DNA from: JAMBLL01 sp964460075
GTDB lineage: Bacteria > Actinomycetota > Acidimicrobiia > Spongiisociales > UBA5794
NCBI GenBank assembly: GCA_964460075.1
Contig: CAYWPC010000006.1
Location: forward strand, 1 to 64,000
DNA: 64,000 bases
Direction of reading: 5' to 3'
Shown here: piece after piece, positions 17,697 through 25,618 of the stretch
Layout of the letters: each line of letters opens with the position of its first letter
How positions within the stretch are numbered: position 1 is the first letter of the stretch
Translations under genes and position numbers: made by a program
Notes under the pieces: model-generated
The model's input: the letters and a program-made list of their open reading frames with translations, nothing else
Database searches by the model: none
Told to the model about the DNA's origin: nothing

Positions 17697-19004
17697 ATGG
17701 CTGATCTGTCCGTGACCATGTGTGGAATCAAATCTCCCAACCCATTCTGGCTCGCGTCTGCACCACCGACCAACACCGGTGATCAGATCGCAAGAGCGTT
17801 CGATGTCGGTTGGGGTGGTGCGGTGTGGAAGACGCTAGGTGAGCCGGTCGACAACGTGTATTCGCGGTACAGCTCTCTCGACCTGAACGGTCAAAAGATG
17901 ATGGGTTTCAACAACATCGAGCTCATCACCGACCGTTCCCTCGAGGTCAACCTCATCGAGATCCAGGAGGTGAAGCGCCGGTATCCCGACCACGCTCTGA
18001 TAGTGAGCCTCATGGTCGAATCCAATCCGCAGGCTTGGGATGAGATCATCAAGCAGGTCGAGCAGGCTGGTGCCGACGGTATCGAACTGAACTTTGGGTG
18101 TCCCCACGGCATGTCCGAGCGGGGAATGGGATCCGCTGTAGGACAGGTCCCCGAATACACATGCGACATCACAGGGTGGGCGAAGGCTTCCGCCACCGTC
18201 CCTGTGTTTGTGAAATTGACCCCCAATATCACCGACATTCGGGTCGCTGCCCGCGCCGCGAAGAACGGTGGAGCGGACGCTGTGAGTCTGATCAACACGA
18301 TCAACTCGATCACAGGTGTCGACCTCGACAGCATGATTCCGCGTCCAGTCGTCGGGAACAAGTCGAGTCACGGCGGCTATTGCGGCCCAGCAGTGAAGCC
18401 GATCGCGCTGAATATGGTCGCGTCGATCGCCGCTGACCCGCTCACCGAAGACCTTCCCATCAGCGGCATCGGTGGAATCGGCACGTGGCAGGACGCTGCC
18501 GAGTTCATTCTCCTCGGAGCAACGACTGTCCAGGTCTGCACGGCCGTCATGCATTATGGGTATCGAATCGTGGAGGCAATGGCGGAGGGCCTCTCCAACT
18601 ACCTCGATAGCAAAGGGATTGCCCGCGTCAGCGACCTTCGCGGCCTGTCGGTCCCCAAGGTCACCAGCTGGCAGGATCTCGACATCAACTACGTCATCAA
18701 GGCGAGCATCGATCAGGACGCGTGTGTGCACTGCGGCCTGTGCTATGTCGCTTGTCAAGATGGTGCTCATCAGGCGATCGGTACTGAGCGCATCGACGAC
18801 GAGAAGACCAGGGTGTGGATCATCGAGGACCTCTGCGTCGGATGCAATCTGTGCAGTCTCGTATGCCCAGTGAGTGGATGCATCACGATGGAAGAGCGTG
18901 ACTTCGACCAGACGCACATGACGTGGAATGAGTATGTGAGTGACGAATCGCCTGGTGAGCTGTATCCGAGGCCGAAGCACGGGTTGACCATCGGACGCGG
19001 TTGA
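17697..19004 (+). CDS. preA: NAD-dependent dihydropyrimidine dehydrogenase, catalytic subunit PreA
   Basis: A 435-residue protein with an FMN-binding dihydroorotate-dehydrogenase-like barrel followed by a two-cluster ferredoxin tail. In the barrel, NPFWLASAPPTNTGDQIARAF, ELNFGCPHGMSERGMG and the loop region SHGGYCGPAVKPIAL match the pyrimidine-binding family. The tail has CVHCGLCYVACQDGAHQ and CVGCNLCSLVCPVSGC for two [4Fe-4S] clusters that pass electrons from PreT. This is the bacterial two-subunit equivalent of the fused eukaryotic DPYD. Last gene of the catabolic run; the GNAT gene overlaps or abuts it. Confidence 0.95.
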   Translation: MADLSVTMCGIKSPNPFWLASAPPTNTGDQIARAFDVGWGGAVWKTLGEPVDNVYSRYSSLDLNGQKMMGFNNIELITDRSLEVNLIEIQEVKRRYPDHALIVSLMVESNPQAWDEIIKQVEQAGADGIELNFGCPHGMSERGMGSAVGQVPEYTCDITGWAKASATVPVFVKLTPNITDIRVAARAAKNGGADAVSLINTINSITGVDLDSMIPRPVVGNKSSHGGYCGPAVKPIALNMVASIAADPLTEDLPISGIGGIGTWQDAAEFILLGATTVQVCTAVMHYGYRIVEAMAEGLSNYLDSKGIARVSDLRGLSVPKVTSWQDLDINYVIKASIDQDACVHCGLCYVACQDGAHQAIGTERIDDEKTRVWIIEDLCVGCNLCSLVCPVSGCITMEERDFDQTHMTWNEYVSDESPGELYPRPKHGLTIGRG

Positions 19005-19018
19005 GAGGGAAGTCGCTG

Positions 19019-19552
19019 TTGACTAGGAAGTTGGATACGGTGGAGATTCGACGAATATGTCACGACGAGTGGGAGCGCATCCGCGCCATCAGATTGGAGG
19101 CACTTGAGAAGTCTCCCGGCGCGTTTTTCACCCAACTCGCCGACCTCGAGAGGTTGCCTGATTCGCATTGGCGGCGGCTCGCGCGCGGTGGCGCTGCGGG
19201 TGTCGAGCAAGTCACGATCCTTGGCGTTGAAGATGATCGAACGATCGGCATGGCGGTGGGACTGAAGCCAGGAAACATAGCTACAGACGTCGTGTCCGTG
19301 GTCTCTGTGTTCGTGTCGCAGCCAGCGAGGCGATGCGGCATCGGTTCTGGTCTGCTGTCAGGCGTGGAAGCATGGGCGCGAGATCATGGTGCTTCCACAG
19401 CATCGCTCTGGGTGGTCGATTCGAACGTGGACGCCACGCGGTTCTACGAGTCGGTTGGATTCCGATCGACGTCCGAGCGACGCGAGATCTTGGAGCCGCC
19501 CTCTCGGTGGGAGACGAGGTACTTCAAGGATCTCGCCTTCGCCACCCGCTGA
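19019..19552 (+). CDS. GNAT-family N-acetyltransferase
   Basis: About 177 residues. The acetyl-CoA-binding signature appears as VFVSQPARRCGIGSGLLSGV, with the usual later segment ASLWVVDSNVDATRFYESVGF. The substrate is not predictable. The open frame begins at a TTG (19001) overlapping preA; I prefer the TTG at 19019, which has GAGGGAAG a short distance before it, and a GTG at 19040 is another option. Co-directional with the pyrimidine operon and possibly read from it, but there is no functional link visible. Confidence 0.8.
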   Translation: MTRKLDTVEIRRICHDEWERIRAIRLEALEKSPGAFFTQLADLERLPDSHWRRLARGGAAGVEQVTILGVEDDRTIGMAVGLKPGNIATDVVSVVSVFVSQPARRCGIGSGLLSGVEAWARDHGASTASLWVVDSNVDATRFYESVGFRSTSERREILEPPSRWETRYFKDLAFATR

Positions 19553-19558
19553 CGGTGC

Positions 19559-20062
19559 TCAGCTGTCCGTTGGAATGGGGTTTGCGAGGCCCTCGACGAT
19601 CGTGCAGGAGGGGAGCGACGAGAAGATTCGCGGATCGATCCTCAGCTTGAGATCCCTCGTACCACCGCCAACAACGACCCATGGCTGGTGCGTGACGACG
19701 GCATCGACGTACACAGAGAGATCGTCCGGTGCACCGAAGGGCGTGACACCGCCCATGACCATCCCTGTCCGATCAATCGTGACCTGTGGGGGAGCGAACG
19801 ACACCTTTCGTGCGTTCATGAGTCTTCGTGCAACGCCGTTTACGTCGAGTCTCGTCGTTGCGAGGACGACGAACAGGCCATGTATGCCGAGCGGTCGCTT
19901 GCTTGCGAGCATGATCGTATTTGCGGATCTCTCAAGGGGGATCTCGTAGTGCTCGCAGAATGCTGCGGTGTCCGCTAGGTCAGGGTCGCACTCCATAGGC
20001 TCGAACGTCGCCCCTGAGGCGGCAACTGCCGCTAAGACTCGGGATCGCAGGTCGTCTGTCAT
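19559..20062 (-). CDS. YbaK/EbsC-type aminoacyl-tRNA deacylase domain protein
   Basis: A 167-residue protein of the YbaK/ProX editing-domain family, which hydrolyse mis-acylated tRNAs (often Cys-tRNA-Pro or Ala-tRNA-Pro). The family features are seen in SANTIMLASKRP, FAPPQVTIDRTGMVMGGVTPFG and the closing VVVGGGTRDLKLRID. The ATG at 20062 has GGAGA 6 bases upstream and overlaps the phosphofructokinase stop by 4 bases, so the two genes are coupled. Which amino acid is edited is not known. Confidence 0.85.
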   Translation of the reverse strand: MTDDLRSRVLAAVAASGATFEPMECDPDLADTAAFCEHYEIPLERSANTIMLASKRPLGIHGLFVVLATTRLDVNGVARRLMNARKVSFAPPQVTIDRTGMVMGGVTPFGAPDDLSVYVDAVVTHQPWVVVGGGTRDLKLRIDPRIFSSLPSCTIVEGLANPIPTDS

Positions 20063-21180
20063 GAGGTATCTCCGAAGCAGACTCCGAGTGAACGTGCCGC
20101 TCGGACCCATGGGTGGTCGATCGGCACCATCTGACGCCTGCCGGCAACGTCGCTCAATGGGATCGACTCGTGACCGTCTGATCTACTGGCGATCATCACG
20201 CCGAATTCGCCGCGGGCGATGGCATCGGTGGCTGCTGTGCCGAGGGTGGTCGCGAGGATCCGATCTGCCGGTGAGGGTGTGCCCCCTCGCTGAACGTGAC
20301 CGAGGATCGTGACTCTCGACTCGAGGCCTGTGCGTTGTTCGAGCTCTCGAGCAATGTCAACGGTCGACCCACGAAGGGCGAACGACGCCTTCGACTGTCG
20401 CTTTAAGTCTGCTCGCTGCGTCCCTGTCGCTGCTGCCATTTTGGTCTTCAGGTCTTCGAGACGTGCGGCTACTGAGACGTCTATCGCACCCTCCGCCACG
20501 GCAACGATCGAGAAGGTGCTGCCAGCAGTCCGACGTGCCTTGATTGCGTTGGCGATCATCTCGATCGAATAGGGGATCTCAGGGATCAGGATGACATCGG
20601 CGCCACCCCCAAGTCCCGAACCGAGTGTGAGCCATCCTGCGTTGTGGCCCATGATCTCAACGACGATGATTCGGTGATGGCTGTGGGCGGTCGAGTGCAG
20701 CCGGTCAACGGCCTCAGTCGCAATCTCGAGTGCCGTGTCGAATCCGAAGGACCGATCTGTTCCGAACACGTCGTTGTCGATCGTCTTGGGAAGCGTGACT
20801 ATTGGCATGCCGGCGCGGTGGAGTTTCAGAGCGTTCTTCTGTGTGCCGCCGCCGCCGAGGCAGACGAGTGCCTCAAGGTTGTGTGCGTTGAACGTTTCGA
20901 TCATGACACCTGTCATGTCCATGACCGTGCCGCCGACGTGCATCTTGTCGACCTTCTCCCTCCCTGTTCCGAGGATGGTCCCACCGTGGGTCAGGATGCC
21001 GGATAGAGCCTCGTCATCGAGACGTATCGATCGGTCCTGCATAAGGCCTCGAAATCCGTCGAGGAATCCGACGACGGTCCAGCCGTGTGCACGGATCGCC
21101 GACTTCCCAATCGCCCTGATCGCGGCGTTCAAGCCGGGCGAGTCACCACCGGCGGTCAGGATGCCGATGCTCTTGGTCAC
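20059..21180 (-). CDS. pfkA: 6-phosphofructokinase
   Basis: A 373-residue phosphofructokinase. Seen: ILTAGGDSPGLNAAIR, the loop around GGGGTQKNA (residues 109-117), the substrate-binding PKTIDNDVFGTD, and EIMGHNAGWL. The phosphoryl-donor loop reads GGGGT where E. coli has GGDGS, so the Mg-contacting Asp is a glycine, while Lys132 of PKTIDND is the residue found in PPi-dependent and group III enzymes. The donor (ATP or PPi) is therefore uncertain. The length and the two typical half-domains are normal. Upstream of and coupled to the YbaK gene. Confidence 0.92.
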   Translation of the reverse strand: MTKSIGILTAGGDSPGLNAAIRAIGKSAIRAHGWTVVGFLDGFRGLMQDRSIRLDDEALSGILTHGGTILGTGREKVDKMHVGGTVMDMTGVMIETFNAHNLEALVCLGGGGTQKNALKLHRAGMPIVTLPKTIDNDVFGTDRSFGFDTALEIATEAVDRLHSTAHSHHRIIVVEIMGHNAGWLTLGSGLGGGADVILIPEIPYSIEMIANAIKARRTAGSTFSIVAVAEGAIDVSVAARLEDLKTKMAAATGTQRADLKRQSKASFALRGSTVDIARELEQRTGLESRVTILGHVQRGGTPSPADRILATTLGTAATDAIARGEFGVMIASRSDGHESIPLSDVAGRRQMVPIDHPWVRAARSLGVCFGDTS

Positions 21181-21263
21181 TGTGGGCCCCTCCGCGGGTC
21201 GATCATGGACGTCACACTACATCGGTGACAGATCCCTCAGGACATGGCAGAATGGCTTCACGG

Positions 21264-21470
21264 AGAAAGGAGGTGGTCCAGAGATGTCTGAAAGTTTCTG
21301 TAGGACCCCGGAGGTGGCCGAGCGCTAGCCCGGCCGGCTGTGTAACAGCGAGGTCGCGCTTTTCGTGAGAGACAGGTGGCGACTTCAACTCGGACCACCG
21401 GAACCCGGAGTACCACACGCAGGTCCCGTGTGGCGTCGGAGACGTCGAGGATGCTCCGGGTTTTCACGCG
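21264..21470 (+). promoter_or_regulatory. Structured RNA element with extended Shine-Dalgarno and nested hairpins
   Basis: At 21264-21279 AGAAAGGAGGTGGTCC is complementary to the 3' end of 16S rRNA over nearly its whole length. GGACCACC at 21392-21399 is the exact complement of GGTGGTCC in that site and could sequester it. AGCGC (21321-21325) pairs with GCGCT (21356-21360) around the stop codon of a 14-codon ORF. AACCCGGAG (21402-21410) pairs with CTCCGGGTT (21454-21462), enclosing CCACACG/CGTGTGG, and TTTT follows, which resembles a terminator. The set suggests a leader or small RNA switching between ribosome access and sequestration. The family is not identified. Confidence 0.55.
21284..21328 (+). 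CDS. Short leader-type ORF (14 codons)
   Basis: ATG at 21284, 4 bases after an extended AGAAAGGAGGTGGTCC site, encodes MSESFCRTPEVAER and stops at TAG inside a hairpin. The exceptional ribosome site is the main evidence that it is translated. It may act by its translation rather than through its peptide. No long gene follows closely: the next start is 328 bases away at 21656. Confidence 0.4.
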   Translation: MSESFCRTPEVAER

Positions 21471-21655
21471 CCTCGTGCGCGGCTAGATGGACCGGTCGCA
21501 GAGATGATTGCTGTGTGTCTGCACTTTGACGTCTGTGGGGTCGCCCTCCGCCTTGACGCAAGAGCAAGCTCGGCTTCGCGTAGCGTCCTCGCGTAAGGTT
21601 CTTGAGTAGAGGTTGACGCTCCAAACGTCTGTGGTCATGGCAGTAGGATCGAGGC

Positions 21656-22426
21656 ATGGAAATCGATGCATACATGTCCTCGATACGCGCGACAGCAGCT
21701 GACATGGTTGCCGCTGCGAAGCTTGTGGGCCTCAGCGCAGACGTTCCCACATGCCCCGAATGGCGTATGCGAGACCTCATGGTGCACACGGGTGTTGTTC
21801 ACCGACACAAGGCTGAGACCGTTCGCGGCAGCTATGTGGCGGCGCCGGGACCACAACCCGAAGGACCCGACGGCGACGTTCTCCAATGGTTCAACGACGG
21901 TGTAGGCGACATGTTGGACGTGTTCGCGGAGGCGGACCTTGGTGCTCCCACCTGGACCTGGTGTGCGCACAGCCACAGTGCAAGCTGGTGGGTGAGGCGA
22001 ATGGCGCACGAAACGGTGATCCATGCTGCCGATGCGGTCATCGCCGCCGGCGGGGTGCCGAGCGTCGATCCATGGCTTGCGACCGACGGTGTCGACGAGA
22101 TTCTCGACGAGATGATGATCGGTGGTCGCCAGTGGGGCACGGTCACCCCGAAGGATCGTGCCGTCACCCTAGAAACGGAAGGGCGCCGGTGGGTTCTTCG
22201 CATGGCGACGTTTTCGGGCACTTCCCCTGACACAGGTACCACGCACACGGGGCTTGACACCTTCGTGTACGGCGGATCCTGTGCGCCGGATGCGAGCGTA
22301 CGCATTGATCCCACGACGCTCGATCTGTGGCTCTGGGGTCGCGTGGAGTTACCAGACGATGCCGTCACGGGTGATAGGTCGCTCGTCCGACATATTCGGA
22401 CCGTTGCAGCGGCGGCAACCTCGTGA
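21656..22426 (+). CDS. Maleylpyruvate isomerase-family protein (mycothiol-dependent type, DinB fold)
   Basis: A 256-residue protein of the actinobacterial family described as maleylpyruvate isomerase-like, with a four-helix DinB-type metal-binding domain. Candidate metal ligands are His in MVHTGVVHRH near residue 45 and the pair in RMAHETVIHAADA near residue 123. CPEWRMRDLMVHTG is the usual family N-terminal signature. The C-terminal segment (about 75 residues) resembles the SCP2-like extension. Most members have no assigned substrate; mycothiol use is family knowledge, not visible here. Its stop overlaps the next gene by 4 bases. Confidence 0.8.
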   Translation: MEIDAYMSSIRATAADMVAAAKLVGLSADVPTCPEWRMRDLMVHTGVVHRHKAETVRGSYVAAPGPQPEGPDGDVLQWFNDGVGDMLDVFAEADLGAPTWTWCAHSHSASWWVRRMAHETVIHAADAVIAAGGVPSVDPWLATDGVDEILDEMMIGGRQWGTVTPKDRAVTLETEGRRWVLRMATFSGTSPDTGTTHTGLDTFVYGGSCAPDASVRIDPTTLDLWLWGRVELPDDAVTGDRSLVRHIRTVAAAATS

Positions 22427-23034
22427 CAGGTCCCGTCACCGTTCAGGTGTTTCCTTTTCGATCCGATGCAGAGATAGCGCTCGCACGTCTGGCGGCTGAC
22501 GGTATCAAGGCGGCCATTCGGGCTGACGACGAAGGCGGGCTCAACCCAGGGTTCTTCAAACGATACGGTGTACGTCTTGAGGTGGATGGCTCCGACCTCG
22601 AGGACGCATACGAGAGCCTTGGCATTGAACGGGTCACTGTTCCCCAGGAGATTGCAGACGCGATGTTCGCTCACTCGGCGTGGGCCTATCCCGAGGAAGC
22701 CTGCGGCCTCGTCGCCATGGACGGTCACGGTGACGTTCAGATGGTGTTCTGTCTGACGAATGCACACGACAGCGCTCATCGGTTCACGATTGATCCGGCC
22801 GAGCATTTCGGATGTGTCCGCTATGCAGATGAACGCGGTTGGGCGATTGGTGGTGTCTTCCACAGCCACGTGGAATCTGACGCCTATCCATCGCCATTCG
22901 ACATCGACGGTGGAGCCGATCCTCTGTGGATCAACTTCATCGTTGGACCGGTGAGCGGTCCACGCTCACGGCTACGTGCCTTCCGCTTCGAAGGCACGTT
23001 CGTTGCTGAGGTTTCGCTTGCGGTCGGCTCGTAG
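22423..23034 (+). CDS. DUF2007-like domain fused to a JAMM/MPN metallopeptidase
   Basis: A 203-residue protein. Residues 1-68 look like the DUF2007 signal-transducing-type domain (VTVQVFPFRSDAEIALARLA and a VRLEVDGSDLEDAYE end). Residues 72-203 form a JAB/MPN domain with Glu92 (YPEEACGLV) and the complete JAMM zinc motif His147, His149, Ser157, Asp160 (HSHVESDAYPSPFD). JAMM proteins cleave isopeptide or carrier-protein bonds; bacterial examples process sulfur carriers or Pup/ubiquitin-like tags. The GTG start at 22423 overlaps the previous stop by 4 bases. The target is unknown. Confidence 0.8.
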   Translation: MTGPVTVQVFPFRSDAEIALARLAADGIKAAIRADDEGGLNPGFFKRYGVRLEVDGSDLEDAYESLGIERVTVPQEIADAMFAHSAWAYPEEACGLVAMDGHGDVQMVFCLTNAHDSAHRFTIDPAEHFGCVRYADERGWAIGGVFHSHVESDAYPSPFDIDGGADPLWINFIVGPVSGPRSRLRAFRFEGTFVAEVSLAVGS

Positions 23035-23044
23035 ACTCCCAGCG

Positions 23045-23326
23045 ATGGCCCGGTCTGATCACAATCGAGAGGCGTACCGTGTGCTATTCGGGTACGTCGG
23101 CGCTGGGCTTCAGGCGTTCGCCGTGTTGATGATCGCAATCTCGATTCCTGTCGCCCCATCGTGGGTGATCGCGTTGCTCTTCGGCTTGTTCGTCGTGTCG
23201 ACTGGCTGGTCGTGGACGAGGTACCGATCCAACTTCATGATGCCCACGTTCACGGGAACCGCTATGGCGGGCCTGTGGATGGTTGTCGTTGGTCTTGGCG
23301 CGATGTTGCTTGGATGGGGACCATGA
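23045..23326 (+). CDS. Small integral membrane protein of unknown function
   Basis: A 93-residue protein with three predicted membrane segments (VLFGYVGAGLQAFAVLMIAI, WVIALLFGLFVVSTGWSW, and TAMAGLWMVVVGLGAMLLGW). The ATG at 23045 sits just before a charged SDHNREAYR stretch; the frame is open further upstream but there overlaps the JAMM gene. Its stop overlaps the start of the metallo-beta-lactamase gene by 4 bases, so it is part of the run from 21656 to 25380. I do not recognise the family. Confidence 0.65.
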   Translation: MARSDHNREAYRVLFGYVGAGLQAFAVLMIAISIPVAPSWVIALLFGLFVVSTGWSWTRYRSNFMMPTFTGTAMAGLWMVVVGLGAMLLGWGP

Positions 23327-24084
23327 AGCTGACCGTGTTGGGATCCAACGCGAGCGCGCCGTCGCGTTCCAACCCCGCCTCGGGGTATCTGCTCGACATT
23401 GACGGGTTCACCGTTCTGATGGACTGCGGCCCAGGTGTGTTCATGAGGCTCGCTGAGCTGATGGATCCAGGAGCGCTCGACGCTGTGATCCTCTCGCACA
23501 CGCATGTCGATCACTGTTCCGACGTTCTTGCGTTGTACTCCTACCTGGCCTTTGGGATGACTGCTTACAGGTCGATCCCCGTGTATTCGCCGGAAGGCAC
23601 GAAGGAGCATCTCGCTTCGTTCGCCCGTGCTGGGGAAGATCACGTCTTTCACGAGGTGCTCGATGTTCGCGAGCGGGCTCCGGGTCAACGTGCCGATCTC
23701 GGCCCGGCCCAGGTGACGTGGGGAGCGGCTATCCATCCTGTCCCAGCCCTTGTTTCACGGATCGAGGCCGGTTCTGGAACTTTGGTATTCAGTGGAGACA
23801 CCGGTCCAGGAGGTGATCTCTTGGAACTCGCTCAAGGTGCTTCCCTTCTGCTGAGCGAGGCCTCCCTCCAGGGCAGACGCGACGAGGACACCTACGGCTT
23901 TCACCTCACCGCGGCAGATGCGGGTGACACTGCCTCATGGGCTGGAGCAGGTGAGTTGGTCCTCACGCACATTCCTGCGAGCCTCGACCCTCGGCTGAGC
24001 GTCGAGGAGGCGGAGGGAGCGTTCGCTGGATTGGTGAGTTATGCCGCACCAGGTACAACATTCGAGATCACGACAATGGGGTAG
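23323..24084 (+). CDS. Metallo-beta-lactamase-fold hydrolase (RNase Z-like group)
   Basis: A 253-residue protein with the core motif LSHTHVDHCSD, the later FSGDTGPG and a closing HIPAS segment corresponding to the last metal-ligand region. It begins MKLTVLGSNASAPSRSNPASGY, like the short MBL phosphodiesterase/RNase Z-related proteins. In many actinobacteria a protein of this type sits directly upstream of rph, as here. It might act on cyclic nucleotides or RNA; this is not decided by the sequence. Confidence 0.85.
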   Translation: MKLTVLGSNASAPSRSNPASGYLLDIDGFTVLMDCGPGVFMRLAELMDPGALDAVILSHTHVDHCSDVLALYSYLAFGMTAYRSIPVYSPEGTKEHLASFARAGEDHVFHEVLDVRERAPGQRADLGPAQVTWGAAIHPVPALVSRIEAGSGTLVFSGDTGPGGDLLELAQGASLLLSEASLQGRRDEDTYGFHLTAADAGDTASWAGAGELVLTHIPASLDPRLSVEEAEGAFAGLVSYAAPGTTFEITTMG

Positions 24085-24088
24085 GGAT

Positions 24089-24790
24089 ATGAGAAATGGG
24101 CGCGAGAACGACGGGCTGCGTGCGGTGACGATCACCCGCGGCTACACCGAGATGACACCGGGTTCGGTGCTGATCGAGATGGGCAAGACGAGGGTCCTGT
24201 GCACCGTGTCGCTCGACGATGATGTGCCTCCCTGGATGAAGAAGTCAGGGTCCGGCTGGGTGACTGCCGAATACGCGATGCTGCCCGGTGCGAGTCCCCA
24301 GCGCATTCGGCGTGGATCGGTCAATGGTGGCAGGACCAAGGAGATTCAGCGGCTGATAGGACGATCGCTGAGGGCTGCCGTCGACATGGAGGCGATGGGA
24401 CCGATCACCGCCAGGATCGACTGTGACGTCCTGCAAGCCGATGGTGGTACCAGAACGGCTTCAATAACGGGGGCATGGATTGCTCTAGCCGATGCGTTTG
24501 ACAGGTGGGTCGCCGACGGCAAGATGCATGCAAACCCGATCATCCGCAACATCGCAGCGATCTCGGTCGGGATTCTCGACGGTGTCCCGATGCTCGATCT
24601 TGAATATACGGAAGATGTCGCAGCGGACGTCGATGCGAACATCGTGATGACGGGAGATGGGGAGCTGATCGAGGTTCAGGGCACAGCAGAGGGTGAGCCG
24701 TTCAGTCGTGGTCTGCTCGATACGATGCTCGACTACGCGCAGTGCGGGATCGCCTCACTGGTGACGATGCAGAACGAGTCGCGTTCGTGA
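24089..24790 (+). CDS. rph: Ribonuclease PH
   Basis: A 233-residue 3'-5' phosphorolytic exoribonuclease that trims tRNA 3' ends. Family features: TPGSVLIEMGKTRVLCTVS, EYAMLPGAS, and the Arg/Gly-rich SVNGGRTKEIQRLIGRSLRA, which binds phosphate and RNA. The later DCDVLQADGGTRTASITGA contains the conserved core. The ATG at 24089 follows GTAGGGAT. The 3' end overlaps rdgB by 4 bases, a common pairing. Because the tRNA genes here lack encoded CCA, 3' trimming before CCA addition is needed. Confidence 0.95.
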   Translation: MRNGRENDGLRAVTITRGYTEMTPGSVLIEMGKTRVLCTVSLDDDVPPWMKKSGSGWVTAEYAMLPGASPQRIRRGSVNGGRTKEIQRLIGRSLRAAVDMEAMGPITARIDCDVLQADGGTRTASITGAWIALADAFDRWVADGKMHANPIIRNIAAISVGILDGVPMLDLEYTEDVAADVDANIVMTGDGELIEVQGTAEGEPFSRGLLDTMLDYAQCGIASLVTMQNESRS

Positions 24791-25380
24791 ATCGCCCACA
24801 TGGTGTGGTCGTTGCGTCGAAAAATGCAGATAAGATCGCCGAGGTGGAAGCGGTTCTAGCCGCCCTCGTCCCTTCGATTGTCGTGATTCCTGGACACGTT
24901 TGGGAGGATGTCGACGAGACGGCTGACACGCTTTCAGGTAACGCGCTGCTGAAAGCTCGGGCTGTCGTGAGCGCAACAGGGCATGCTGCGTTGGCAGATG
25001 ACACTGGGTTGGAGGTCGATGCGCTTGGTGGAGCCCCCGGTGTTCAGACTGCGCGCTATGCAGGTGAGGGAGCGACATACGATGAGAACGTCGACAAGAT
25101 CCTCGCCGCGATGGTTGGCATCGCGGATCGGGGAGCAAGGTTTCGGACCGCGGTGGCGCTGGTGACGCCAACAGGTGATGAGCTTGTCGTCGAAGGCGTT
25201 CTTGAGGGGATGATCGCGTTGGAGCGTCGGGGTGATGGTGGGTTCGGCTATGACCCGATTTTCGAGGTCGATACCAGGACACTCGCCGAGATTCCTGCTG
25301 ATGAGAAGAACCGGATCAGTCACCGTGCCCGCGCCCTGCGCGCCCTCGCGGCTTGCCTCTCCGACAGCCCAATCGTGTGA
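24787..25380 (+). CDS. rdgB: Non-canonical purine NTP pyrophosphatase (RdgB/HAM1)
   Basis: A 197-residue (d)ITP/XTP pyrophosphatase that cleans the nucleotide pool. Motifs: VVASKNADKIAEVEAVL, ADDTGLEVDALGGAPGVQTA with the family metal-binding Asp, and GDGGFGYDPIFEV. The GTG start overlaps the rph stop by 4 bases; an in-frame start 15 codons upstream lies inside rph and is not needed. Length is normal. Confidence 0.93.
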   Translation: MNRPHGVVVASKNADKIAEVEAVLAALVPSIVVIPGHVWEDVDETADTLSGNALLKARAVVSATGHAALADDTGLEVDALGGAPGVQTARYAGEGATYDENVDKILAAMVGIADRGARFRTAVALVTPTGDELVVEGVLEGMIALERRGDGGFGYDPIFEVDTRTLAEIPADEKNRISHRARALRALAACLSDSPIV

Positions 25381-25389
25381 TGCCCGCGA

Positions 25390-25430
25390 ACCCAGGGTTA
25401 CAGAGCGGCTATCCGACGCTGACAGCCCAC
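25390..25430 (+). repeat. 41-bp dispersed repeat, copy 1
   Basis: Begins ACCCAGGGTTACAGA and ends GCCCAC. It matches copy 2 (25745-25785) at 35 of 41 positions with no gaps, in the same orientation. It lies immediately after the rdgB stop, before the tRNA-Leu gene. It contains the small palindrome AACCCAGGGTT. Confidence 0.75.
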
Positions 25431-25465
25431 TGAATGGCTCCGGATCGGCTGTTCATGGGTGGCCG

Positions 25466-25547
25466 TGCGGGCGAGAGGACTCGAACCTCCACTCCGTTAG
25501 GAACCAGGTCCTAAACCTGGCGCGTCTGCCAATTCCGCCACACCCGC
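25466..25547 (-). tRNA. tRNA-Leu (TAG anticodon)
   Basis: The reverse strand folds as a class II tRNA: 7-bp acceptor GCGGGTG/CGCCCGC with one G-T pair, anticodon stem CCAGG/CCTGG around TTTAGGA (anticodon TAG), T loop TTCGAGT. CCA is not encoded. Confidence 0.9.
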
Positions 25548-25588
25548 GTGTAGTCGCTGATTCTGGCACACGATGGCGCCCAGAAACG

Positions 25589-25613
25589 TGAAAGCCCCCG
25601 ATGAACGGGGGCT
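25589..25613 (-). terminator. Intrinsic terminator downstream of tRNA-Lys
   Basis: A perfect 8-bp stem AGCCCCCG/CGGGGGCT with a 5-base loop, followed on the reverse strand by TTC. It lies just past the 3' end of tRNA-Lys. Confidence 0.55.
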
Positions 25614-25618
25614 GCCCG

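Noticed and set aside
17835..18980. Open frame of 381 codons on the reverse strand
   Set aside because: It mirrors preA, whose motifs are complete; the reverse protein has no recognisable domain.
21264..21279. Possible 3' end of a 16S rRNA gene on the reverse strand
   Set aside because: Only the anti-SD tail matches; the neighbouring helix 45 sequence is absent, so it is an extended Shine-Dalgarno site, not rRNA.
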